Below are positions 32,765 to 43,339 of a stretch of DNA of 64,000 bases, one piece after another. Source of the DNA: Zygnema cylindricum (Eukaryota > Streptophyta > Zygnematophyceae > Zygnematales > Zygnemataceae); assembly GCA_037447655.1 (NCBI GenBank), contig JBBHKE010000216.1, positions 296,824 through 360,823 on the forward strand, in the 5' to 3' direction. The notes beneath the pieces are model-generated. The model had not been told where the DNA came from. It did no database searches and was given only the letters and a program-made list of their open reading frames with translations. How positions within the stretch are numbered: position 1 is the stretch's first letter; each line of letters opens with the position of its first letter. Position numbers and translations under genes: made by a program.

Positions 32765-35038
32765 CTAGTCAATCTTTAATTTCAGACCACACTTCTCCCT
32801 GCAAAAAATTAGCTTAGGGGAAGGCACAGGTTTGGTCATCATATCTGCTACCATCTCACTATCTGGTCTGTACTCTAAACTGATTATTTTGTTTTCTACT
32901 TTCTCTCTAACAAAACTGAGTCTGATGTCCATGTGTTTGGCTTTAAAATGGTGTTTAGGATTGGCAGAGATAGCGATTGCTGCCTGATTATCACAAAATA
33001 TTTTCTGCACACCACTCTTAAGGTGACCAAGCTCACCAAGCAAAGACTTGACCCACATCAATTCTTTTACAGCAGAGCAAGAGGCCATATACTCAGCCTC
33101 CATGGTGGACTGAGCAATAACCTTTTGTTGTTTGCTACTCCAACAGCAAGCCCCATCACCCACATATAATACATATCCAGAAGTACATCTCCTCATCGGA
33201 GCATCACCATAACTGGCATCACTCCAAGTAGTGATGTCAGTATTCTCCCCACCCAAATGCAACCATAGATCTCTAGTTCCTACCAAGTATCTAAGGACTC
33301 TCTTAGCTGCCTCCCAATCCTTCTTAGTGGGAGCATTTAGACTTCTACTCAGCACTCCTACAGCTGCAGCTAAATCCGGCCGGGTACAATTCATAAAATA
33401 GATTAGACTTCCCACTACTTGCCTGTAAGGAATAGTCTGCATGAACTTCTGTTCATCAGGAGATAATTCCTCGTCTAAGACTATGACTCCTTCTTCCTCA
33501 CTCCCCTCACTTCCCTTCTTCAACTCCATTGGAGTTGTACAACTATTAGCTTTATCCATTTGAAATTTTTCAAGCATGTTCCCTATTGCTTCTTTTTGAG
33601 TCAATCTTATAATTTTCCTTTTTCGGTCTCTCTCTACTTGAATTCCCAAAATATATCTTGCTTCTCCCATATCCTTCATTTCAAATCTCCCCTTAAGATC
33701 GGTTTTCAGTTTGTTAATTTTTTCCATTGATTTACTTAATACAAGCAAATCATCAACATAAATTGCAATAAATATCAAACCTTCCTCATCTTCGAAAACA
33801 TAGATTGAGTGATCTGAGCTGATCCGAATATATCCCAGACCGGTAAGAAACTCATCAAGCTTCTTATTCCATTGTCGAGGTGCCTGTTTCAAACCATAAA
33901 GAGATTTAATCAGCCGGCATACCTTACTCTCCTCTCCTTCTTCCACAAACCCTTCGGGTTGTCGCATGAAGATCTCCTCTTCCAATTCTCCATGCAAAAA
34001 GGCTGTTTTTATGTCCATCTGGTGCACTTCCATGTCTTCCGCCGCCGCTAAACTGAGAAGTATGCGGACGGAGGGAAATCTGACCACCGGAGCAAAGGTT
34101 TCCTCGTAGTCAATTCCTTCCTTTTGTGTAAATCCCTTTGCCACTAATCTGGCCTTGTAGCGCTCGATTGTGTTATCTGGGTTCAGTTTTAGTTTGAAAA
34201 CCCACTTACAACCGATTGGTTTTCGGTTAGGTGGACAGTCCACCAGCTCCCAAGTATCGGCTGCCATGATTGAAGCCATCTCCTCATTGATGGCTGTCTT
34301 CCATCGGTTTCTTTCTGGACAAGTCATCGCCTCTCCATAAGTTTGAGGTTCATCTTGATGAGATAGTTTAGTTACCTTGTTAATAACCTGTTTTTCTTGC
34401 AGTCTTTTGCTACTTCTCCTCCCCCCCTCAAAATCTGAGGCCGGAATAGATGGTTCTCGTGGATTCTTTCGAACAAACTCGGCTTCTCCCCTATCCCTTG
34501 ATTCCGAATCAATTTCCACCACGTCTTCCGCTTCGAGTAGAGTTGTCACTGGAGTTTCCACAGCCGAGTCCTTTTCGGTCTGATTTGTTCCTGCAAGAAT
34601 GTCATCTTCTCTAAAACCTGGATAGTTAGGAAGCTCAAAGTCATCGGAATTTTCTGACTCAAATCTGATTTTTACTGACTTCGTATATTTGAAGGGATCT
34701 ACAGACTTTCCTTCATCCATAACTACTAGATGCTTTACTAAGATTATATCTTCCCTTTTTAGATCATAAACTCTATATCCTTTAACATCTTCATCATATC
34801 CTAATAAGTATCCTGGTTTTCCTTTAGGATCTAGCTTCCAATTGGACCGATCAGTATCTAGACTGAACACTTGACTGCCGAAAACCTTTAAGTGAGATAT
34901 GTCTGGTTTCCGGCCTGTCCATCTCTCATAAGGTGTTTGATCTTTTATAGCTGAAGTAAGAACTTCATTTTTGAGGTAATTAGCACAGTTCATTGCTTCT
35001 ACCCAAAACCTTTTTCCTATCTTTTTATCCGACAACAT
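32765..35038 (-). CDS. pol: Copia B integrase C-terminus, reverse transcriptase and RNase H
   Basis: Intact 757-codon frame. Residues about 1-110 are the integrase C-terminal part (GKRFW, then SHLKVFG and GYLLGYDEDVKGYRVYDL). After an acidic, serine-rich linker come the RT blocks ([28 protein letters not shown], cited only as landmarks: WVFK and RLVAKG), MDIKTAFLHGEL and YVDD at residues 427-430. RNase H follows, with WSDASYGD, STMEAEYMA, DNQAAIAIS and ADMMTKP. Within copia this is normally fused to gag-protease, so the first ATG here is not a true start: the break near 35040-35100 is a frameshift in integrase. It is the least damaged pol in the window. Confidence 0.92.
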   Translation of the reverse strand: MLSDKKIGKRFWVEAMNCANYLKNEVLTSAIKDQTPYERWTGRKPDISHLKVFGSQVFSLDTDRSNWKLDPKGKPGYLLGYDEDVKGYRVYDLKREDIILVKHLVVMDEGKSVDPFKYTKSVKIRFESENSDDFELPNYPGFREDDILAGTNQTEKDSAVETPVTTLLEAEDVVEIDSESRDRGEAEFVRKNPREPSIPASDFEGGRRSSKRLQEKQVINKVTKLSHQDEPQTYGEAMTCPERNRWKTAINEEMASIMAADTWELVDCPPNRKPIGCKWVFKLKLNPDNTIERYKARLVAKGFTQKEGIDYEETFAPVVRFPSVRILLSLAAAEDMEVHQMDIKTAFLHGELEEEIFMRQPEGFVEEGEESKVCRLIKSLYGLKQAPRQWNKKLDEFLTGLGYIRISSDHSIYVFEDEEGLIFIAIYVDDLLVLSKSMEKINKLKTDLKGRFEMKDMGEARYILGIQVERDRKRKIIRLTQKEAIGNMLEKFQMDKANSCTTPMELKKGSEGSEEEGVIVLDEELSPDEQKFMQTIPYRQVVGSLIYFMNCTRPDLAAAVGVLSRSLNAPTKKDWEAAKRVLRYLVGTRDLWLHLGGENTDITTWSDASYGDAPMRRCTSGYVLYVGDGACCWSSKQQKVIAQSTMEAEYMASCSAVKELMWVKSLLGELGHLKSGVQKIFCDNQAAIAISANPKHHFKAKHMDIRLSFVREKVENKIISLEYRPDSEMVADMMTKPVPSPKLIFCREKCGLKLKID

Positions 35039-35101
35039 AGTTCTAGCACTATCACTTAGTATTCTATTTAACCTTTCAGCTACCCCATTCTGTTCCGGAT
35101 T

Positions 35102-35641
35102 TTATGGAACTGTCTTTTGGTGTTGGACCCCATCTTCCCTCAGAAAATCCTCAAACATGTTAGAAGTATACTCTCCACCATTGTCACTCCTTACTCTCTT
35201 GATTGGATTTTCATGGAGTTTTTCGCTCCATGCTTTATATTGACTAAAACATTCCTGAGCTTCTGACTTGTTTTTCAAAAAATACACCCGGGAATACCGA
35301 GACCAATCATCAGTTATAGTCATCATAAATCTCTTCCTCCCCGGTGAGGGCACTCTAGCCGGTCCCCAAACATATGTGTGTACTAGATCTAGATTTTTTT
35401 CTCCCTTATAGGTGGCTGTTTTAGAAAAGGGTAATCTGTGTGATTTACCTTGAGCACATCCACTACAATCACTAATATCATCATTCTCACTGAACTGAAT
35501 CCCTTCCACCACTCCCATCTTTTTCATCTCTCTTAACTTATCTAGATTCACATGCCCAAGCCTCTTATGCCACATCATAATATCATGAACACCAGTATAA
35601 TAAAATTTCTTCTTTTCATTACTTAAGATCAGCCTAAACAT
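35102..35641 (-). pseudogene. Copia B integrase N-terminal half
   Basis: Open 179-codon segment with the zinc-binding WHKRLGHVNLDKL and CSGCAQGK, then the core TITDDWSRYSRVYF and RSDNGGEYTSN. It ends at TVP by a frameshift, just before the EQNGVAERLN catalytic-glutamate block, which lies in another frame. Confidence 0.88.
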
Positions 35642-37101
35642 CCCATGTCTACCTTTCTCAGCAATGAAATAGACATCCTCCTCAAAACTAGCAGTAAAGA
35701 CTCCTTCCCTAATGCTAGTGAAAAAACCCTTATCATCTTATAGAGATGTAGAGATAAGATTTTTGTTCAGCTCTGGAATAAACAATACATCGGAGAATGT
35801 TAATATGGATGTCTTTCATTCTACTAACACTTTCAAATCTACTGATCCCACAAGAGTAGTGGTGACTATCCTCCCATCTCCGTACTCTATCCCTACGTTG
35901 GTAATCTTTTTTATCTTAGTGAACAGGTGTCTATCCTTACACATGTGTATGGAGGCACCTGAATCTACAATCTAGCGTGCTTCACCTTTCAATCCACCGT
36001 AAGCACATTTCTGCATTCGTGGAATTTCGACCTCATTTTTCGCCTCCAACTCCTCAATCAAAAGGAGCTCATCGTCCTCGTCCTCGGATTCCGCCTCAAG
36101 TACCTCTGTGACAAGGGCCTTTTTCTTTCCTCTCAGGGTACCACCGATCTGCCCCTCCTTTAACCGAAGCTCGGTTAGCTTAGTGCACTCTGCCATATAG
36201 TGCCCCGGTTTCTTACAAAAATGACATAAACCTTTGGGAGCCCTAGGTTCGAACGCGTCGGCCTGTTTTTTCTGCTCCCTACCCCAATAGTTTTCGACCG
36301 GTTTTCAGGAATCCTTGTTCCTCCAATCAGTCGCTATTGCCAAGGCTTGGCCACTCTTTCCTCCCCTTCGGATCTCAATTATATTCTCTCAAACGAGAAT
36401 CATCCTTACCACTGAGTTCCATATCCACCTTGAGTCCGGCAAGTCTTGCACACGGTTGACTATGTCTCGAACTCATTAGGTAACTTCATCAGTAAACAGT
36501 TAACCTTTTCTTTTTCACTAAAATCTTTTCCCGCACTGTGTAGCTCCATGAAGAGTGTAGCAAGCTCATTGCAAAAATCCAACATATTTCCCCTTTGTAT
36601 ACATACTCCTTAACTTTCTGATCAGCCAACTGTTGTTGCTGAATCGTACCACTTCGGTACATCTCTATAAGAGCCATCCAAAGATCGGATGCCCTTTCTA
36701 CCTGCAAATGAGGACATGCAAGTCCTTGAGTGAGATGGCGTAGGATGAAGTGCTTTGCCGCCATATTGTTGAAGTCCCAGGTTTCAGTATCATTCTCCTC
36801 GTTCCTCGGAATAGGTGACATGAATGCTAAACCAGTTGCTATTGGTGTGGTCGCCTCCTTCTCCTTTCCTTTGTCCACCACCTCTCCTTCCTTTGTTTCC
36901 TCCGTTGAAGGTGAATCCTCTTTCCTGGTGAATCTGCTTCCTCCAAACCCTGGAGGAATTCCAAGACTTGATGGACGCCCCAATCGTCCACTCACTATCC
37001 CCCAAAACCTTTTTTCGCATAGAGCTCCTATCATCATACTTTCCCAGTATATGAAGCCAGTTCCATTAAAGATTGGTACCCTAGAGGGTGGGCCCATAAC
37101 C
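35642..37101 (-). pseudogene. gag: Copia B gag and protease (broken)
   Basis: Gag starts MEVSESQVMGPPSRVP, with the first Met in the LTR (37121), and is open for 210 codons to 36489. A frameshift at about 36595 changes the frame after KEYVYKGE. The CCHC knuckle region (about 36240-36190) and acidic linker lie in another frame. The protease keeps DSGASIHMC, but a TAG sits two codons upstream of it (about 35972). Confidence 0.88.
37088..37101 (-). promoter_or_regulatory. Primer-binding site of copia B
   Basis: GGTTATGGGCCCAC on the minus strand, directly after the LTR end GTCACA. Confidence 0.9.
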
Positions 37102-37324
37102 TGTGACTCTGAGACCTCCATAAGTCCTCAGAGTGGACAGCTTCCAAGAAGCCTCTAGGATAATCCTGACCCCTTTGTGATTAAGCAAAGATAACTGCCA
37201 CCCTGGCAGACAAAAACGCTGACCAACTTCACCCCTGTGAAGACAAGACTCCCCTGAGTCGATAGCAAAAAGAATCTTTGAATTTGCTCCCCTGAGCAGT
37301 AAGTTATGGGGGGTCAAAGTTGAC

Positions 37325-37332
37325 CTTTTATA
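37325..37332 (-). promoter_or_regulatory. TATA box of the copia B 5' LTR
   Basis: Minus strand TATAAAAG, just after the GAGAGCTTCTG hairpin arm. In copia A the same place reads TACAAAAG, a point change that may weaken its promoter. Confidence 0.65.
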
Positions 37333-38143
37333 CAGAAGCTCTCTGGGAGAGGGGGTCCTATCTTCTAATTTTTCTAAGTCCTATCTCTCTCACAGACTCT
37401 ATCTACTGATGTACGGAACCAATCAGAATTGAGTTCCGTACGTAAAAGTACAGCCGCCGGTGTACTTTATGTACGGACATTGTACGACATGGCCAAAATG
37501 TCGACACATGTCAAATCCGGATTCGGTGCCATGATCTCCGGAGATTCTACGATCCAACGGAATTTCGCCACGCGTCATCCGATGTGGCGATGGCCACAAA
37601 CCGCCGAAATCTTCCTCCGTGATCTCGGCGCTAATCCCGGCCGTCCGATTAAATTCAGATTTAATCGTGGCCGTAATAAATACATGCGCGGTATTTGTTT
37701 CACTTCCGAAACAAATGCGCGGTATTGATTCGTAATCCGTACTATCATTCGTACCGGATCTATGCATCCCGTAAATCGTAACAGTTAAATGAATTATCGT
37801 ACGTATTATAATTTATATAATTATCAAACTACATAGTACGTAATACTACTGCTAGATCTAACGGCTAAGGCTACCGGCTATTTCCTATCTGCCGGCCGGT
37901 AGGTACAAGGATCAAATCCTGCCGCCGGCACATTCCTTTTAAATAAATAAATAAATCCTAGTATAAAATTCCCGTAAACCTCAGGATAGCCAAGGTAGCC
38001 ATGGCTCTAGCTTCCTCTCCAATTTCTCAGTGACTGCGACAAGTTTGAGATTTGGAGAGAGAAGTTAGAGGTAGACTGCCTCGGCTTCTTTCTATATTTC
38101 TATTCAGACCTAGAAAATACTAATAAAACCATTAGTTTCTACA

Positions 38144-39525
38144 ACTACGAGGTGCTAACTACTTTTCGAAGAAAGACCTGCGAAGTGGCTATCACCAAAT
38201 CAGAATTGTTGAGGAAGATGTGGAAAAGACGACATTTAGAACTCGGTACGGTCATTTCCAATTTCAGGTTATGGCGTTCAAATTGACCAACGCACTGGCA
38301 ACCTTTACGCATTTAATGAATTCCATCTTTCGGCAATATTTGGACACCTTCGTAATTGTCTTCTTAGACGACATCTTGGTGTATAGCAAGACGTTGGAGG
38401 ATCATATGGAGCACCTACAAACGGTATTACAAGTCTTTTTAGAGAACAAGTTGTACGCGAAGTGGAGTAAATGTGACTTCTTGAAGGAAAAAATTAAGTT
38501 TTTGGGTCATGTGGTGAGTCAGGATGGAATCGCAGTGGATCCCAACAAAACTAGGGTGGTAAAAGAGTTGCCGCAGCCGACGAACATTACAGAGTTACGG
38601 ATATTTCTTCGATTATGCTCCTACTATCGATTTTTTGTCGAAGGTTTTGCAAAAAAATGTTGCACCACTCACCGAATTACTTAAAAATGACGTGCCCTAC
38701 GAGTGGCACACGGCGCAAAAGGCAACCTTTGACACGCTAAAGGAGCGGAAGGTTACCGCCCCTGTGTTAGCTGTGCCCGACTCGGAATTACCTTGGACGA
38801 TAACCATCGACGCTAGCGATACGGCTATTGGAGCGATCCTTATGCAGGATCAAGGAAAATGCCTTCAACCCATTGCCTACGATAGTCGGAAACTAAAGGC
38901 AACGGAGCTTAAGTGGGCCACCTATGAAAAAGAGACAATCACCATTATTAATGCGGTGGAAGTTTGGAAATGTTACGTCCAAAGGAAGCGGATCACAATC
39001 ATCACCGATCACCACCCCTTGCGGTATCTCCAAACACAGCATAAGTTGTCAAAGAAACAGGTTCGATGGATGACATTTCTTCAAACTTTCGGACCAGAGT
39101 TAACTATTGAATTTAAACCGGGCAAGACAAACGCGACGGATGCGATGTCAATAAGACCCGGAGCAGTTGCGCTAGTGACAGAGCAACGATCACAAGCATC
39201 GCAGGGTGGGAACGTAGACTCAGTGAAAAAGAACACCGCAGCGTCTGGCGCAACGTAGGATCGAAAACTTAGCGCAGTAACTAGTACGGTACCAGTGGAT
39301 GAACAGTGGATAAGTAGGATCAAGACCGCATACGACAAAGACGAGACAATCAAGGTTCTCTTTAAACGAAAGGTATTAGTTTGAACCGCTAATGGTATGT
39401 GGCGGTACAGACCAAGTCAAACAACTAGACTTTTCGTTCCAACAATTCAAGAGTTACGTCACTTGATACTTAAAATGAGTCATGACGAGCCGCTCAGTGG
39501 ATATTTCGAGCGGGATAAAAACAAC
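38144..39525 (+). pseudogene. Gypsy RT, RNase H and integrase zinc finger
   Basis: Continues from copia B: FSKKDLRSGYHQIRI, the RT catalytic motif FLDDILVYSK (38361-38390) and GHVVSQDGI. A frame change at about 38640 leads to RNase H (APLTELLKND, TIDASDTAIGAIL, ITDHHPLRYLQ) and the integrase HHCC histidines (LRHLILKMSHDEPLSGYF). A stop occurs at about 39259. Solo LTR C interrupts it at 39525. Confidence 0.9.
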
Positions 39526-40759
39526 TGTAAAATTCTCTGGGCTCCATTGCCCACAGAATTGGCAGATCCAAAAGAAGCTAATCTAGATAGTGCCGACTCC
39601 AAGCTGATATAAACCCAAGTGATTGATCCCTTGACAATTAGAACCACAATACACCTTCACCCCTGTGAAGAGAAGACCTTCTGTGTGCTCAGTTCCACCA
39701 CAGAATGCAAAGCTTGAATATGTGTTTTGGACAACATTCCCCACTTTGACTTTCCCACTGAATAAGTGCCCCCCTGGCACGAAAAGACTCTGACCGACTA
39801 CACACTTGTGTAGCTTGGACTCCTTTGAGTGAACAGCAAAAAGAGTCACTGAATTTGCTCACTCGAGCATTAAGTTATGGCTGGTTAAAGATGACCTTTA
39901 TAGTTACAAGCTCTCTTAGAGAGAGGTACCTAAATATTACTAAAACTCGGTCTGCCTACTCACGACTACCTACTACTAAATCCTAGTCCAATAGGAACAC
40001 TATATAGTACAAGAAGGTACAATGGGCGATGTACTTATTGTACGACCATTGTACGACAAGGTCTACAAGGTGACACCTCTCAAATCGGAAGCCATGGTTC
40101 CTCCTCCCATCTTCTCCGAAATCAAATAATGTGGCGCCACGTGGTACCGCGTGACGCTATCTCGGTATGCCGCCAAAAGCTCACTTTGCGTGGCGGCTAT
40201 AATGCCGACCGTCCGATCAAAACATGTTTTACACGGTTCACATTCGCGTACATGCATGATGTGCTCTTTTTGGTTAGTCTGCCGTTAATTAGCTGTTGCG
40301 CTAACATTTATATATCTTTAAAACCTGTAACGTGTATCGTTTCGTGAACGCTTTGTTGGATAAGGCATACCTCTACAAATATAACCATAAACCATGGTTC
40401 AAATCTGGTGTAGGGCAGTTTTTGGTTATTTGTTAGTAAGTTAGAATTCTCTTCTTGTACATTTATAAATACCTATTGTACCCTACGTATGCCATCATTG
40501 ACTCTAAGCTATAGGCTTATGCTAACGTCTATGTTTGTAGGTACCAGGATCAAATCCTGGATCTGGTATACACATTTTGGTACAAACTACGAATTAGCCT
40601 ATCCTCTTTAGACAGCCATGGCTCTAGCTCTCTCTGTGGTCTTCAGTGACTGCAACAATTATGAACACCGGGGAGAGTTGAGCGAGAAGCAAGTTGCCTT
40701 TGCTGACTTATTCTATTTATTTTTTCAATACAGACCTAGAAAATACATAAATTTCAACA
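39526..40759 (-). mobile_element. Solo LTR C
   Basis: 1.23-kb LTR, sense on minus, from TGTAAAATTC (39526) to ATTTCAACA (40759). It splits the gypsy integrase between its HH and CC parts, with no internal element DNA. Same family as E0 and E1. The flanks ACAAC and AATAC do not form a clean TSD, so the exact ends are uncertain by a few bases. Confidence 0.8.
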
Positions 40760-41955
40760 AATACACGTGTCGCTGAGACGTATTATTGGCCGAACATGAC
40801 TCGGAACATTGTGGAGTATGTCCGGACGTGTGACTCGTGTAACAAAAATATATCGGAATCGGGTCACTAAGGTCTGTTACAACCATTTCCGATATCATCC
40901 GTTCTTTGGGAGGCGATTTCGATGGATCTCATCGTTGCTCTTCCGTTGACCCGGGAAGGCTATGAATCAATCTATGTCGTCTTGGATTATTTGACGAAAA
41001 TGGCCCATTTCGTACCCATGACAACCACAGCCACAGCGCGAGATGTGGCAGACTTGATCTTTTGGGAGTTTTTCCGCCATCACGGACTCCCGAAGAGGAT
41101 CGTCAGCTACCGTGATCAAAAATTTGTGAGCCACTTTTGGAGGAGTCTGTTCGAGCTATGTAGGACGAAGTTGGCCATGTCTTACTTATCACCCTCAGAC
41201 GGACGGTCAGAATGAAAGGGTGAATCAAACTTTCGCAGAGGCTTTGCGAGCTTATATATCGGTGCACCAAACAGATTGGGTGAACCATTTGACGGCAATT
41301 GAGGTGGCGTATAACTGAGCAGTGCACTCGTCCACAAATGCTACACCATTTTCCCTCAATGGCCGACAGCCCACCCTTCCCCAACATTTATTGGCAGCGG
41401 ATTGCCCTACACCGGCAACTCTAAATTTTGCCAAAACGCTGCAAGGGAATCTAGAAAATGCGACGACGACGCGCCGGAATGCAAAAGACCGTCAAAAAGC
41501 GCAGGCCAATGCTCGCCGGAAGGACATCATATTCAGTGTGGTTGATAAGGTTCGCCTTAATATGGCAAAATTGTCTTTACCGAGTGCTCTCTCCAAGAAA
41601 TTAGCACCGAAATTCATGCGTCGGTTCAGTGTTTTGTCAAAGGTGGAAGAAGTGGCCTAAAAGTTGGATACACCGAAAGACTGGCATATCCACAATGTTT
41701 TCCATGTTTCCCTACTTTAAGCCGTTTCGCAACCCCGATTTGATTTTTCCTAATAAGCGCCCACATACCCCATTGCCACCAATTCGGGGTACCTCAGACG
41801 AGTCCGAGGTTAAGGACATCCTTCAGTCGAGTCCCTCTCGAAATTCTAACTCCACCCAATATTTGTTGCGTTGGAACAACTACTGAGTTGAAGACAACTC
41901 TTGGGTGAACGAGGAAGATCTCCATTCCCCTGACTTACTGCGCCGGTTTACGTAG
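40760..41955 (+). pseudogene. Gypsy integrase and chromodomain (broken)
   Basis: YYWPNMTRNIVEYVRTCDSC gives the CC of the zinc finger. The core follows, with MDLIVALP and VVLDYLTKMAHFVPM (first Asp), a YRDQKFVSHFW block where the second Asp is in RDQ, and LSPSDGRSE near the catalytic Glu, after which a stop and frameshifts break it (about 41215-41320). A chromodomain-like end, LLRWNNY then VEDNSWVNEEDLHSPDLL, lies at 41862-41940, with a stop in the middle. Chromodomains steer chromovirus integration to marked chromatin. Confidence 0.87.
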
Positions 41956-42394
41956 AGTGCGGACACTCGGCTTCACCGGGGGAGCAATCTAGCGGACGTA
42001 GTGACAGACCAAATCGCACTATCGCAAGCATCGCAATCATATATGGGACGCAGCAAAGAAACGCTGTTGCGGTGTTAGCGGACCGCAACGCTATAGTTGC
42101 GCAACCACCGAAGCGGGGCATAGTCGCGGCACCGTCAAAGGATCGCAGCGCAATCGGTGCACTGACAGGAAAGCGCAACAGTGCAACGTTGTTTTGCTAA
42201 ATTGGTGACGATGAACCCTCGGTTTTGTTGCAGCAGCGCAATTTATCAAATGTTGGACGCTGCGATACCCTCGCACGCTGCAACGGTTGGAAAAGTCTAA
42301 CAATAAAACCCTCAACCCTCGCGGTTAAGACTGCCATCAGCCTTCGCGAACCACCTAGTCGAAATAGTTTGGAGAGTTTTTCGCTCTGCACAAC
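41956..42394 (+). other. Gypsy 3' region rich in CGCAAC motifs
   Basis: No domain recognised. CGCAAC/GTTGCG words recur many times, as in the gypsy LTRs and in E4. Confidence 0.6.
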
Positions 42395-43339
42395 TGTAAT
42401 TCTGTGACCTCCATTGGTACACAGAATGTCGAGCTTATGTGAAGCCTCTAAGATAGTAAATGCACTTTTGACTTTGACAATGAATAATTCCCACTATAGG
42501 ACGCAAAATCTCTTACGGACTACATCCCTCTATAGCCTCGACTCCCCTGAGTCCGTTGCAAAAGGAATCAATGAAATTGCTCCCCTGAGCATTAAGTAAT
42601 GGCTGACCAAAGTTGGTCCATAAATACAGGTGCACTTTGAGAGAGAGGCTGAAAAACCAAAAATATTCTAAGTCCTAAGCTACCTCTCTAAACTTATTAT
42701 CAAGGTACTCGACCAATCATATAACTGTAAAGTACAAGAAGGTACAAGTACCGCTGTACTTCTTGTACGGCCATAGTACGGCATGGCCTGTCCGCTGACG
42801 CGTGTCAGTTTTGGAGCCGTAGTTGCTCCTCCCGTAATATCCGCTATCCAACCATATGTTGCCACATGTCATCCGCCGATATCTGGTCCGCAAACCGCCA
42901 AACTTCTAATCCGGTATTCCGGCTCCACTGTGAGTCGTTCGATCACATCTGGACATTTGATTTCGTTCGTCGAAAGTACAGGTTGATTCGGATATTTCGT
43001 GCGGTCCGATTTCGTGCGAAGCGGTATGTCGCGTAATTTGTTTAAAGAAAATATCCGGCGCCGTACGTCTTGAAATAAATATCGCGTCATATACGTGTAT
43101 CACTCCTCCAAGACCTATTGGATAAGGCCCACGGCCAGTCCGTACGGTTGTCATCTAGAGGTCCTTGGATCAAATCCCACAACTAGCAGCCAATGTTTTG
43201 CAAAAACAATACTAGTGATCTGCCTGTCTCTTTAGCTGCTAGAGGCAGCTATGGCTGCCTGCAGGTCCTCAGTGACTACGACAAGTAGGAGGAATGCAGT
43301 AAGGTTAAAGAGAGACTACAAAATACATCTTTTTCAACA
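42395..43339 (-). mobile_element. Solo LTR D
   Basis: LTR, sense on minus, from TGTAATTCTGTGACCTCC to TTTTTCAACA. It carries the family blocks (CCCCTGAGTCCGTTGCAAAA, a GTAC hairpin near 42733-42770, GATCAAATCC). If it ends at 43336 instead of 43339, the flanks ACAAC/ACAAC form a perfect TSD; the family alignment favours 43339. Confidence 0.82.

Larger units (their letters stand above)
31710..38143 (-). mobile_element. Copia B: recent insertion, LTRs apparently identical
   Basis: 6434-bp minus-strand copia of the same family as A. 5' LTR 37102-38143 and 3' LTR 31710-32751, both 1042 bp; I saw no difference between them. Perfect TSD ACTAC at 31705-31709 and 38144-38148. Polypurine tract at 32752-32764. 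A frameshift in gag and a stop in the protease prevent a full Gag-Pol, but the 3' half of pol is intact. Confidence 0.95.

Noticed and set aside
42395-43336. Perfect ACAAC target duplication for solo LTR D
   Set aside because: It requires the LTR to start TGAAAAAG, whereas the related E3 LTR starts TGTTGAAA; kept only as an alternative end. The same ACAAC precedes LTR C, so the match may be chance.
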